Source of the DNA: Ceratopteris richardii | Lineage: Eukaryota; Streptophyta; Polypodiopsida; Polypodiales; Pteridaceae | Direction: 5' to 3' | Length of the DNA: 64,000 bases | Assembly: GCA_020310875.1 (NCBI GenBank) | Contig: MU260054.1 | Location: forward strand, 822,501 to 886,500 | Shown: piece after piece, positions 10,309-20,136 of the stretch | Position numbering within the stretch: position 1 is the first letter of the stretch | How the letters are laid out: each line of letters opens with the position of its first letter | Notes under the pieces: generated by a model | Told to the model about the DNA's origin: nothing | Databases searched by the model: none | Seen by the model: the letters and a program-made list of their open reading frames with translations, nothing else | Made by a program: the position numbers and the translations under genes

Positions 10309-13300
10309 TAATCAACAAAGGAAGTTCGGCCTTAGCCTCTCTCCCAAACTTGCATTAATTGAAAGAAAAGTACAAGTGAAGGGGACTAGTGTCCACGGGA
10401 GCTCCCAAATCCCACAGAGCAGGGGTAGATTTTACAGAGTTTAGTTGGCATTACAAAGAAGATTAATCATGATCCCTCTCATAACCCTCATGTGGGGCCC
10501 ACTTGGGTTTAAGCTTGTTGTTGATCAGAAGGAGCACTTGATGATGCCTGAAGGGGGGGGGGGGTTCTTATAGTTACTGATTCTTTTGCCAAGGAGGAAC
10601 AACGATTTCTCAATCAACCACTCTTTGGTGGAGTCGTGAAAGTTATAAGGACATCTTTCTCACCATATCTTTCATAGGACCTCCCCTTTGATGACGTTCC
10701 AGAGAGTCGCGGAGAAGCCGATCACTTCTCCTAGTAGAGCTTGTTTCCAATTAATATGTTTCTAAAGTCTAATTTTCTTTCCGACAACCTGCTAGAGCCT
10801 GTTGGAGTTGGGACATGTAAAGAAGATGCGAGCAATATCTTCAATGGACTGGTAGTAGTGCTTGCACTAGGGAGGCACCTCACAAGCTAGTCTTTAGGTT
10901 GGTACACATTCCTCGATGAAGAATTTTCCATAAGAGGACAAACTTTTTGATTTCTATGAGAGGGTGGCAGATAGCCATGAACTTCATATCCCACCAAAGC
11001 CATGTCCACGATAGGCACCACTTCTTGTTGAGGTAGACGTGATAATCAATGATTTCTTTGATGTTAGGGATTTTGTTAGGCAATTACCATTGTGCCATCT
11101 AAGACCAAGCGGGCACGGCAGGTCATGCTCCATGAGAAGATGAACTTTAGAGTGGTCCTATGCAAGCTATGTGCTTTGTAAAGTATTCCATTCCTCATAG
11201 GTAATGTTGATGCTAGGGTCAATATCCTCAAAGTTGATCCACTAGTTGGTGTCTTGTTTCCAGAGATGTTTCAATTTTTTGAAGCCTTTGTTCCATAGTC
11301 TCATGGGGTTTCGAATGTTCCAAGATTCCAGATTCCGGATGCCTTCGATCAAAAACCACATAGAGTCATTCTATCTAATACCCACTACCTAGTTCCAATC
11401 TTCACTAATTCTTATGAAGCTTTTGACTTTATTCCAAATCTTCCATAGGGAGCACACAAGATTCGAGCCTTTTAGGAAAACTGGGAATGGAGAAAACAAA
11501 AGGGCCAAAATGTCAAGATTCTTCCAATTCAAGAATCCCAAGAAAGTCAATGCATTCTTGTTTCTGAAGATCAACTTGGCCCGCGAGGCCTCCTCGTTGC
11601 ACCATGCCTTAATCATCCATTTTGCCGCAAGTTTGTTAGCCATGCACCCAATGTCTAGAATGCCAAAGGCCCCACTATCCCTTTGGCTAGTGCAGATGGA
11701 CCACTTGATTTTAGGCAGCCCCTCCTGTTGTGATCACCCATCCAAAGAAAGTTTCTGTAGATACTTTCCAGTTTGGACAACTCTTGCTCTTTCGGTCTCC
11801 AACAAGAGGGAGTGTAAATGGTCGAGGAAATGAAGAATGTGCTGATAATGACTGTGACCAGAAAGATTGATTTGCATATCTCTCCAATAGTTTAACTTGC
11901 TTTTGAGTCTGGCCAAGACCCAACTCCACCGTTGCTCCAATGAGATGCCAAAGTCCAAGGGAATCCCAAGAAGCCGGAAAATTTGGTCAAGAGGAATGTT
12001 TTGACAGCCACGATCAAAGAGAAGTCGGGTTGGATCCCCATAATAGCTCTGAAAGTGCTCTTCGAGTGGTTGATTTTGGATCCAGAGACTTTGCAGAAAG
12101 TATCTAGGCACCTCTAGAATGTCTCCAGACTGGTACAATCATTGTGGACAAACATGTTCATATCATTGGCAAAAAGTCTCATGGTGATCTGGCCATGGTC
12201 ACGGAGCAAGCGAAGGCCTTTGATATTACCTACTTCTACCTGTTGTTTCACTAGCTAGATAAGCCCTTTCGTGGAAATGGCAAAGAGGAGGGGAGCCAAG
12301 GGGCACCCTTTTCTAATCGATCTTTTTAGTTTGATCACCTTCAAAAGCTGGTCATTAACATTAATTTGAGTCGATGCGTTTCTTAGAACGGTCGAGATCA
12401 TCTTAGTGAATTTTTGACTGCATTCAATACCTTTAACTGACTGTAGAATATAGTCCCATTCCAGCCTGTCATAAGCTTTGTCAAAGTCGATCTTGAGGAA
12501 GACCATGTCGTAAGCTTCCTCGTATCTCAATAGCGCTCTGATTTTGTAGACCGTGCTCGGATTGAGCTTTTCCTTTTTTCACTTCCTCCTCAAGTCCTGA
12601 GAGTCTATGATATAGAGCTTCTCTACGTGCCCGCGAAACAGTCTAGATCATCTTTCTGGTTCTTATCATGATCTGTCCTGACTTTTCAATTGTGCATCTC
12701 CAACTCTTGGCAAGGGAAGAGTAGGAGGCCAACACCTCCTTCCAAACTTCAGCAATTTCTTGATGGACGGAGGGGAGAGAGAAGGAAGTTGAGCAGGTGT
12801 GAAACCAAGGAGCCTTATGAGTTTTGGTGAGAGGTTGGAAAGCGATGATGATCAGGTAGTGAACAAAGATGGTTAGGATAGTGCATTGCGAGAGGGAAGG
12901 ACATCCCCACTAATGAATAATGTTATGAGCAATGTAGCTTCTATCCAGTGTAGCTTTCCTCAAGTCCTTGCCCGCTTGGAGATTTGACCACGAAAAGTCA
13001 TTCGAGTCTTTGAATTCCACCACATCCAAGTGTAGTTTGGTGTTGTCCCAAGTTTCTTTCTCATGATTGTGGATGACTCGACCCTTGTTGTTCCATCTAT
13101 TCGCAAGGTCCTCCACTGAGTTGAAGTCTCCACAAATTAGTACGTTGTAGGGGAGCAAGTGCAAGGAGGCCCAGGTTTCTAGTCGCTCCAACTCCCCATT
13201 TTGGGCGTACATAGAAACTAATGTGAATCGAAAGGGGGCACCAAAGGAAGCACCAATCCATTGATGGCTCTCATCTTCAATAGAGTTCTCAAGCTTTTCA

Positions 13301-13560
13301 AACCAAAATTGCTTTATACCTATTACCGTCCCACCGGACCCCTGGGGGTGCGACGTCGAGATCTAGAGATGGGTCGGGGAGACTTGTCTAAGACGTTTAT
13401 GGAGGTTTGCTCCATCAATTTCAGTCTTTGGAATACAAATAAATTCAGGGTTTAGGCTAATGTCACGAAGTCATTGGCCAATGATGGGGCTCTTGAGGAG
13501 TCAGTCAGCCCCCTAGCATTTCACGAGATGATGACCATTGTCATAACTATCCCTCTTTGT
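10309..13560 (-). pseudogene. LINE-B ORF2 remnant: endonuclease and RT
   Basis: On the minus strand from right to left: endonuclease pieces at 12910-13212 (LICGDFNSVEDLANRW, FKDSNDFSWSNLQAGKDLRK), then EAYDMVFLKIDFDKAYDRLEWDYI (12430-12510), RSIRKGCPLAPLLFAIST (12270-12330), an FRLLGIPL block (about 11980), NKLAAKWMIKAWC (about 11600) and a zf-RVT-like tail (10880-11083). At about 12515 the sequence jumps from the RT catalytic-domain start to the linker before RT. This corresponds to loss of LINE-A 60180-60905, including the GPDGLTNEFF block. Stops and frameshifts make it non-functional. A run of 12 G sits at about 10552-10563. Confidence 0.85.
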
Positions 13561-13599
13561 GGGGAGGGGCTTTATCCTTTCTCCTCTTGGATTCATCTT

Positions 13600-14990
13600 T
13601 CTTTTTCACTATGAGTGGCTGTCAACTTAGTAATTTTTTCGTGTGGGGGATTTTCCAGAATAGCTCAATAGGTTGTTTTCCCTTGCGGGAGGCCTCATGT
13701 TGGAATGAACAGGAAACCGTTTCCGGAATAGTTGATCCAATGATGGAATTTTCACTATCCACATTGTCTTTGTTACTAGTGGTAAAGCCATCTTTTTTGC
13801 TTGTAGTGTAGCTTTCTTGATTGCTTTCTTTGTTGTCAGGGATCTCTAGGGCTTTGTCGCTTGTGTCCACCTCAAACTGGTTCCTACCTGGATAATCATG
13901 CTCATTAATCTCCTTTTTCCGATTACAGTACAAATTGTTTTGGGGAGGGGGTATTTGGAATATGGTTTCTCTTGGAAGTCACCCTAGGACTTCTTTTCCT
14001 TCTTCTTTTGACTTCCTTGAACCCTTTTGAGTCTGATTCTGGGTTTCGAGAGCCATTAACCTCCTCTTCGATCGTTGGCCAATTCAATGTCCCATTGTTC
14101 TCTTGAGTTTTTCTAGATGCTTCTTGTTTTTGTTTGTTTATTTGTCTCAAAGGACAATCTTTAATCATGTGGCCTTGTTGGCCACACCGAAAGCACGCAT
14201 TAGGTAGGTTTTGTAGTTACTTCTTGTTCGCAGACATGCCCTTCGCCCAGGTCCACATTGATCTTTGATGGAAGCGATGTGCTTAGGTCAGCCTTGACAC
14301 AGATTTGAGGGTGCCACCGAGCATAGAAAGAGTGCCTCGCACCTCATAAATGAGACCATCCACATCCTCCCGTGATGCCAATGGCCTATCGATTGGAGAT
14401 ATAATGTCCCGCACAAAGTTGTACAAGAAGTACAACATGTTAGTGAGCTCGACCCAGAGAGATTAGCGGAGAGATTTTGATTTGTCGAGAATAAAATCGG
14501 GGGACCATCTGAATAGACACAGGGTCACTCGCCCGAGTTGTCAGGTTCCAACACTAAGGGCTTGGAATGCCATATCTTCATTCTCAAAGGCTATCAACAT
14601 ATGACTAGCCAGTAAGAACTGACACTTGCTAACAATCAACCCGTGGGGGGACCACTCTTTTGGAAGCCGCTGGTGCATGGTTTCAAGTGGAGGCCTAGGG
14701 CCAAACTTTTGTTCAATGAGACAAACTTTTTTGAGCTCTTCTTGCTTTGATAGAATCGAAGCTCTATTAAGAGATACCAAGGGAGGCTCAACACCCTCGG
14801 AGACCCCAAGAGCGACACAAGATCTCCCCCCCAAAATAGGGGTCAGTTTACCAATCACCCCCTGAGTTGGGGCCAAGTTGCTTTTCATGAGGGAGGGGGC
14901 TACCGAAGCCATGAAAGGACCTAGAATCACGCTTTGAAGATAAACTTCCACTATCCCAGAGATAGATCCATTGGATCTCGACCTAGTCTT
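13600..14990 (-). pseudogene. LINE-B ORF1 remnant
   Basis: Minus-strand fragments match LINE-A ORF1. 14541-14951 encodes the N-terminal region (SVAPSLMKSNLAPTQG, FGPRPPLETMHQRLPKEW, SKCQFLLASHMLIAFENEDM). The zinc-knuckle area at about 14150-14210 reads ACFRCGQQGHMIKDC across a frameshift. 13622-14168 encodes the C-terminal tail (GRNQFEVDTSDKALEIPDN, SENSIIGSTIPE). ORF1 of this LINE type is an RNA-binding chaperone. The copy is broken by several stops and frameshifts. Confidence 0.8.
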
Positions 14991-15027
14991 AATATCATAG
15001 ATCCATTAGATCTATGATGTTCTTTTT

Positions 15028-15245
15028 AACTATCTTATGGATCATATTTATGAATTGCTTCATTCATGCATCTCCGGGAGTGTTGAATCTCAAGGCTTCA
15101 TTCCAAATCTGAAGAAAACCCAACAAAATGTCTTGGAAACATTGGAAAAATGTGTTAGTAATCCCATCTAAACTGTGATTTTTTCGTTTGAGCTTTAATA
15201 GCCTCTTTGCTCTTAAAATTGAGCAGAGAATTATCGAGACAAAGC
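15028..15245 (-). pseudogene. LINE-C, unit B: RT N-terminal remnant
   Basis: This is LINE-C resuming after LINE-B. The minus strand gives WNEALRFN and, upstream, DGITNTFFQCFQDIL, equivalent to DGLTNEFFKSFKLVV of LINE-A. This copy reaches farther 5' than unit A, which ends at the duplication junction. Homology becomes unreadable by about 15245. Confidence 0.7.
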
Positions 15246-16084
15246 GCAATATCTTATGAACTCTTTCTATGTCTGACTTTGGATATGTATGCCATGTACT
15301 CATGCCTTCGAGCATTCAAAGCACAAAAAAAGAAAAAACCCAGTGTTTTCCCTTTAGGCGGGTGAGCATCGCGACTAAATAGGAGCTCCGAAGGTATGTG
15401 AAGGTGATACACGTGAAGGTGATATGCCATTGATGACTTAATACAACAGAAAACCAAGATTTGAAAGCTAGAAGAGCTGATTATGATGGAGAGTTGATTG
15501 CCGACGGACGACGGAGATTATAGTTCAGAAATGGCGGTTCAGATAAAGAACAACCTCTGGGAGATGGCAACCCATAGCGTATTGATTCTCCAGCAAGCGA
15601 ATATCAATGTGATGACTGACCGTTTCTGGCTGCAAAATACTAAGAATTATGAAGATTAGTCGGAGTCACTCAACGCCAGCGACGGACGACAAAACATCAA
15701 CGTCGTCAACGACGGACCTTTGGCGGGTGAGCATCGCGACGATGCACGGTGATGAGGTGCAGTTTTTTTTTTTTTTTTTTAGGGTACAAAGAAATTGGAA
15801 AGCATACTGAAATTGAAATACACTCTCACACACCCAACCTCTTAAGGTAGAGGCATCCTTCATGATAACTCATGTATATATCCGGCCAGGACTTGAACTC
15901 AGGACACTCTCCTGGAGCTTCAAGGCGTCAACCACTAGGCTACGCGGCCACGGACAATGAGGTGTAGTTTTCTTTCGCTTTCGTTGAAGAAGTTTTTTTA
16001 ATCGCGTGCGCATGAGTACTCTTCTCTTCTCGACCTTCACGACTCTTACTTATCTCACCATCGTGCTTAACTCACCATCGTGAC
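15246..16084. other. Unassigned sequence hosting a SINE; Gypsy G1 target
   Basis: There is no convincing gene. A 43-codon ATG frame (15531-15659) has no recognisable motif. The 19-mer GGCGGGTGAGCATCGCGAC occurs at 15357-15375 and 15722-15740, and GACGGACGAC-like repeats lie between. A SINE sits at 15762-15956. The last 5 bases, GTGAC (16080-16084), are the left target duplication of G1; the right copy is at 29014-29018. Confidence 0.5.
15762..15956 (-). mobile_element. tRNA-derived SINE
   Basis: On the minus strand the element starts with a tRNA-like head, GGCCGCGTAGCCTAGTGG (A box TAGCCTAGTGG), followed by the B box AGTTCAAGTCC about 40 nt downstream. It then has a ~110-bp body and ends in a run of about 18-20 A (T run at 15763-15781 on the + strand). 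Near-identical direct repeats ATGAGGTGYAGTTTT flank it (15752-15766 and 15957-15971), as expected for LINE-mediated insertion. A pol III promoter is implied by the boxes. The family name is unknown to me, and the tRNA of origin is not certain. Confidence 0.85.
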
Positions 16085-16688
16085 TATTGAAGCTCGAAGT
16101 CAAGGACAAAGCATGGAAGCACATCAAAAGGTGGACACACAAGGAAAGGGAGCAAGTAGGGAGCTCCAAGAAGTGTATGTCAAATTTTCAGAAGAACCCC
16201 CTACAAAAATAGTGATTTTCATCACTAAAAACCATTGTAAATACCATTATCTATTTTTAGTAACTCCATTTTGTTCAAGCCGAGGAGTCCTCGAGCTTGA
16301 GGAGTATTAGAAGTACCATCGTACCAATTTTCATAATTTTCAGACTTCGTTTGAGCCCTCAAATAAGCCCTGGAACCTAATTTTTAACTAGGCCGGACAC
16401 TAGGTCTGGACAGGGCCAAAACTAGTCAAAAAACTATAAAAAGAGCTAGAAAGCTCATTTTTGGGGTTAGCTTGTTAGAGAACTTTTGTAAGAGAACTCT
16501 TTTGCAATCTAAGCTTTCCATTGTTCCTCTCTTTGATCTTACTTTGCGCGCGTGTGTGTGTATGTGTGTGCATGTTTGTGTGCTTTCACTCACGCACTTG
16601 TGCCTTCACTTGCTCGTGGTCTTCATACCGGTCCTCACGTCTCCGCGGATTGACAAGTAAAGGAGGTGGTGCTTACGCTTGAGCTACA
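16085..16688 (+). repeat. G1 5' LTR
   Basis: It begins TATTGAAG (the 3' LTR has the canonical TGTTGAAG, so the first dinucleotide is mutated here) and ends GAGCTACA. TATAAAAAG at 16435-16443 is a good TATA box. Compared with the 3' LTR it lacks 5 bp near 16477. A GT/GC alternating tract (GCGCGCGTGTGTGTGTATG) lies downstream. Confidence 0.95.
16435..16443 (+). promoter_or_regulatory. TATA box of G1 5' LTR
   Basis: TATAAAAAG, conserved in the 3' LTR at 28755-28763, about 250 bp from the LTR end. It probably sets the start of the genomic RNA. Confidence 0.7.
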
Positions 16689-16696
16689 CCAAATTT

Positions 16697-16713
16697 TGGC
16701 GCCGTTGCCAGGG
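16697..16713 (+). other. G1 primer-binding site (tRNA-Asp type)
   Basis: TGGCGCCGTTGCCAGGG, 8 nt after the LTR, is complementary to the 3' end of plant tRNA-Asp except for one base (A where G is expected). It primes minus-strand DNA synthesis. Confidence 0.85.
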
Positions 16714-17631
16714 AAAGAGCTTCGAGGACGAGCATTGTGATGGTAAGATCGTAGATTTGCGACGTTGGAAGGTTAAAAAAAACTGTCATTTCAGTTCATT
16801 TTCTGTTTTTTCCTCTTCATCTTCATCATCATCATCTCCACCTTCTTCCATCTTCTTCTTCATAGGAAATTCTTGTTTTTTAGTGCATTTTCACCATCTT
16901 CATACCATTTTTCATGCATTATTGTGTGGGAAGGAGTTAGGAGAAGCAAGGGAGAGCAAGCGCTGTGTTTTTTTCATGATTTTCTGCTCATACGGAGCTC
17001 GCCATAGCTGGCGCTCAGAAATTTGAATTTCCCGCCAAAAAACGCGATTCTGTGATGAAAATCGCGATTCTGTGAAAATTCAAAATTTTTGAAAAATCAC
17101 GATTTTCTGTTTTCCCACCTAAAAGTTGGCTGAAAAAAAAAATCACGATTCTGTGGTCATTCTCAGAATCGCGATTCTGTTATTGTGCTCAAAATCGCGA
17201 TTTTCATATCAAAAGAAACACGATTTTGTGCTCAACATCGCGATTTTCATGCCAAAAACACGATTCTGAGAAAATACGATTTTCAGTGGGCTCAAAATCG
17301 CGATTCTCACAAATCACGATTTTTAGCAAAAAACACGATTTTGTGAATCACGATTCTCTGAGTCAAAAATCGCGATTTTCAAAAACACGATTCTCTGAAT
17401 CATGAATTGGCATAACTTTTTCATCCAAAGTCCATTTTTTGAGCTCTATAGCTCGTTGGAAAGCTCGTTTCAAATTCTACACGACCTCAACTGTTTTTTT
17501 CAAGAATAACGCGTTGATTTTGAGATAGGATAATTTGAAGTTGACCCTCAAGTGGGACTAGGGAACCAAGGGGACTCCAAAGAATTTTTGAACCATACCG
17601 AGGGGAACATTTGGACTCTTGACTAAAGCTT
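16714..17631 (+). other. G1 leader with a cluster of ATCGCGATT/CACGATT motifs
   Basis: This is the untranslated leader before gag. 16790-16870 is a (TCT/TCA)-rich tract. Between about 17035 and 17400, 16 copies of a CGATT core (as TCGCGATTYT or CACGATTYT, often followed by CTGTG or TTCA) are spaced irregularly. AATCGCGATT is self-complementary, so many alternative hairpins are possible. No coding frame spans it. Confidence 0.7.
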
Positions 17632-20136
17632 ATGAACCTGAGATCTGGTAGACACTTAGGCAAGGATAAACAAAGCATTAGATCTTCTGAGGCTAGTGTC
17701 AACCATACATCCAAGTCTTGGGCACAACAACTAAGTGGTCATCTTTTACTAAGTTCAGACACAAGTGATTCAGAAATGTCTTTTAGTATGGGGAAACCTG
17801 CAGGTGGCTCAGGGACTGCCCATCTACAAACACCAGAAGGTCCCTATAAGACACAATTGGAATATATTCGGACCAACCAATTAAGTGCTCGCATCTATGA
17901 GGATGGTCTGAGGCGATCCGTGGTCCAACTCAAAAATCCAGATCAATCCTTTGGACTTGAACACCCGGTGGTCAAGTTCGAAGAGGGTTCATACATTGAT
18001 AAGGAAGGAACCATGTATGTGGTCACCAACCTACCAGATAGGACTGATGAGTTTGGAAATGTCATTCCTGAGAATGAAATAGGAGACCTAGAACAAGGAA
18101 ATGTAGGACAAGGACCCCAGACTCCTAGAGGTAAGTCAGTTTTGACCCGAGTGATCACTCCAGACTGGATCCCTCAAGACAACAAAAGCATAGAACTATT
18201 TTTGAATAGAGAAACCGAGGAAGCCTTTTGGAGATTCAAGCCAGATCAACCTATCCAATTGGGCATAGTTATCATCTATGAATTCAAAGATCCTGAGATA
18301 CCAGGCAAAGTTGTCTACCTGGATAACACATCAGAGAAGATATTCTTGGTAACAGAACATGATAGACATGCATATACTTGGAAAAATGAATTGATTTTCC
18401 CCCCACCAAGATCCAATGTTTCCCATGGCCTCCAAGGAGTAGGATCATCTCACGCTCATGAAGCCCAGAGAGAAAGAACTAGAGAGAGACCTGAGGTAAG
18501 TTTTGCACACACCGTGGGCAGGAATAGATCAGGATTTGAAAATGAAAGACCTGAAAGAGAGAGACATCAAGCACATAGGCAAAAAAGAGATGAACATGAT
18601 TTTCCATTGCCTAGACCCCGAGAGCACCCAAGAACCCTTAGACCCACTCAAGTGATCAAGGCAATGAAGAATTATTTTGACGGGTCAGGAGATCCTTATG
18701 ATCATGTGGCCGAGTTCAAACAAGTGTTAAGAGCTGAACAGGTTGAGGATTTATTCACCCAATACGAGGCATTTGGTTTGACTCTTAAGGGCACTACCTT
18801 GGCTTGGTTTCAACCATTGAGTAGTCGCAACTATCGCGATATAGGTCAACTGCTAGACGAATTCATTGTAGAATTTTCCAAGAGTGGTATCAGGCATAAC
18901 ACATCATCCTTGATCCACAGTTTCAAGCAGACACCCCAAGAAACAGTGCGACTAGCAGGTAGAAGGTTCAGACAGTACCTAGAAAGATGCCCTACTCCAG
19001 AGTTACCCACACCAGCCAAACAAGTGGCTTTGTTCTTAGATGGCTTACTGAGCACAAAGTTAAGATCATATGTGTACTTGAAAGAGCCTAGATCCATAGA
19101 AGAGTGTGTGCGGACTTGCATAGACATAGAAGATAACTTGGGTGAGGAGTTAGGATTGTCCAAACTCTACAAAGATTCGGATAGTTCTACTAGTCATACT
19201 TCAAAGATCTCCACAGAAATAGAAGAGATAGCTGAGCAAGTTGCCAAGAAGCTGGGAGTCCAAAATAAACAAACACAGAGAGTCACTCCAGTGAATCGGT
19301 GTTATACTTGTGGGGGCGACCACATGGCTAATGTATGCCCAATGCAAAACCAAAACATTAGAGAAAGGAATGCTCCATATTGCACTATTGAGAGAAAATA
19401 CACAAACCACACGGCTCAAGATTGTCCCCACAATAGGCAGGCTGTTAGACAGAATTATCAGCAACCTTACCCACAAGGTAGGTATCAGAACCAATACCAA
19501 CAGCCATATTATAGACCACAACAGCAATATCAGGTACCATATAGGCCACAACCTGTCTTGGGAAACCAACCACCAGCTCCAGCCAACGTGATTCCAGTCA
19601 AGTATGCTGTGGGAGAGGAAAATCCAAATAGAGCTTTGGTGCCACTAACCCCATTGATACCAGATAATGACTCTCATGCTCATAGTTCAGACTACTCCCA
19701 TGAAGGTAGTCCACATGCTTATTACACAGAGTCACCTGAACATAGTGAGATTTACTCGTATCAATATGAGGCACCGCCTATGGAGCAAAATTGGGAGCCA
19801 GAATACTCCTATGTCATGTACACAAATCCTAACCCTAGGCCCCAGTTGAGACAAATGAGACCACAAGCCCCTAGAGGATCTTGTTTCAGATGTCATAGTG
19901 ACCATTTCATTCGTGACTGTCCCCACCCACCATCTCTGAGTCAAGGACAGGCTATCACAATACAGGCTTTTTGTCCTGATTGTGGCAAAGACCATCTCCC
20001 CAGAGATTGTCCAAGAAACCCCTCTAGTGCACCCAAGATTACACCCATTAATGTGGTAGGCTTAGTGGCAGATTCAAGTTCTAGTAGTAGCAATGTGGCT
20101 CCTATACAAGCTGTCACTAGAGCACAAGCCTTATAG
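17632..20136 (+). CDS. G1 Gag
   Basis: 834 residues starting MNLRSGRH, a common plant Gypsy Gag start. Residues ~1-340 have low similarity to anything I know. About 341-500 is a retrotransposon Gag core (IKAMKNYFDGSGDPYDHVAEF, TLAWFQPL, EFIVEFS, LIHSFKQ.P.ETVR, RFRQYLERC), which forms the particle. Three zinc knuckles follow, at about 557, 751 and 781: CYTCGGDHMANVC, CFRCHSDHFIRDC and CPDCGKDHLPRDC. All have spacing CX2CX3HX4C, one residue shorter than the usual CX2CX4HX4C. A fourth candidate (about 580) has lost a cysteine. Q/Y/P-rich segments separate them. The frame ends with a UAG followed directly by the open pol frame. Confidence 0.93.
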   Translation: MNLRSGRHLGKDKQSIRSSEASVNHTSKSWAQQLSGHLLLSSDTSDSEMSFSMGKPAGGSGTAHLQTPEGPYKTQLEYIRTNQLSARIYEDGLRRSVVQLKNPDQSFGLEHPVVKFEEGSYIDKEGTMYVVTNLPDRTDEFGNVIPENEIGDLEQGNVGQGPQTPRGKSVLTRVITPDWIPQDNKSIELFLNRETEEAFWRFKPDQPIQLGIVIIYEFKDPEIPGKVVYLDNTSEKIFLVTEHDRHAYTWKNELIFPPPRSNVSHGLQGVGSSHAHEAQRERTRERPEVSFAHTVGRNRSGFENERPERERHQAHRQKRDEHDFPLPRPREHPRTLRPTQVIKAMKNYFDGSGDPYDHVAEFKQVLRAEQVEDLFTQYEAFGLTLKGTTLAWFQPLSSRNYRDIGQLLDEFIVEFSKSGIRHNTSSLIHSFKQTPQETVRLAGRRFRQYLERCPTPELPTPAKQVALFLDGLLSTKLRSYVYLKEPRSIEECVRTCIDIEDNLGEELGLSKLYKDSDSSTSHTSKISTEIEEIAEQVAKKLGVQNKQTQRVTPVNRCYTCGGDHMANVCPMQNQNIRERNAPYCTIERKYTNHTAQDCPHNRQAVRQNYQQPYPQGRYQNQYQQPYYRPQQQYQVPYRPQPVLGNQPPAPANVIPVKYAVGEENPNRALVPLTPLIPDNDSHAHSSDYSHEGSPHAYYTESPEHSEIYSYQYEAPPMEQNWEPEYSYVMYTNPNPRPQLRQMRPQAPRGSCFRCHSDHFIRDCPHPPSLSQGQAITIQAFCPDCGKDHLPRDCPRNPSSAPKITPINVVGLVADSSSSSSNVAPIQAVTRAQAL
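20134..20136 (+). promoter_or_regulatory. Single in-frame UAG between G1 gag and pol (possible readthrough)
   Basis: Gag and pol are in the same frame. After the UAG, 95 sense codons (20137-20421) join directly to the first ATG of pol at 20422. The context is UAG CAG GAU. CAG fits the CAR of the plant-virus type UAG-CAR-YYA readthrough context, but GAU does not fit YYA. No stable hairpin was evident immediately downstream. It may be programmed readthrough or one nonsense mutation in a Gag-Pol fusion. Confidence 0.6.

Larger units (their letters stand above)
10295..15027 (-). mobile_element. LINE-B: decayed L1-type LINE with 14-bp target duplication
   Basis: ATGATGTTCTTTTT occurs at 10295-10308 and again at 15014-15027 and brackets an antisense LINE of the LINE-A family. 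Removing it rejoins LINE-C sequence (the GTTCTTTTT then AACTATCTTATG junction corresponds to continuous LINE-A at about 60370-60410). The 3' end (minus strand) lies at 10309 next to the run of T and matches the LINE-A terminus (AAAGGAAGTTCGGC, GGGGACTAGTG). The element kept its 5' region but later lost about 730 bp inside ORF2 and gained many stops. Confidence 0.88.

Noticed and set aside
15531-15659. 43-codon frame starting MAVQIKNNLWEM
   Set aside because: No motif, no neighbours and no homologue recognised; too short to support.
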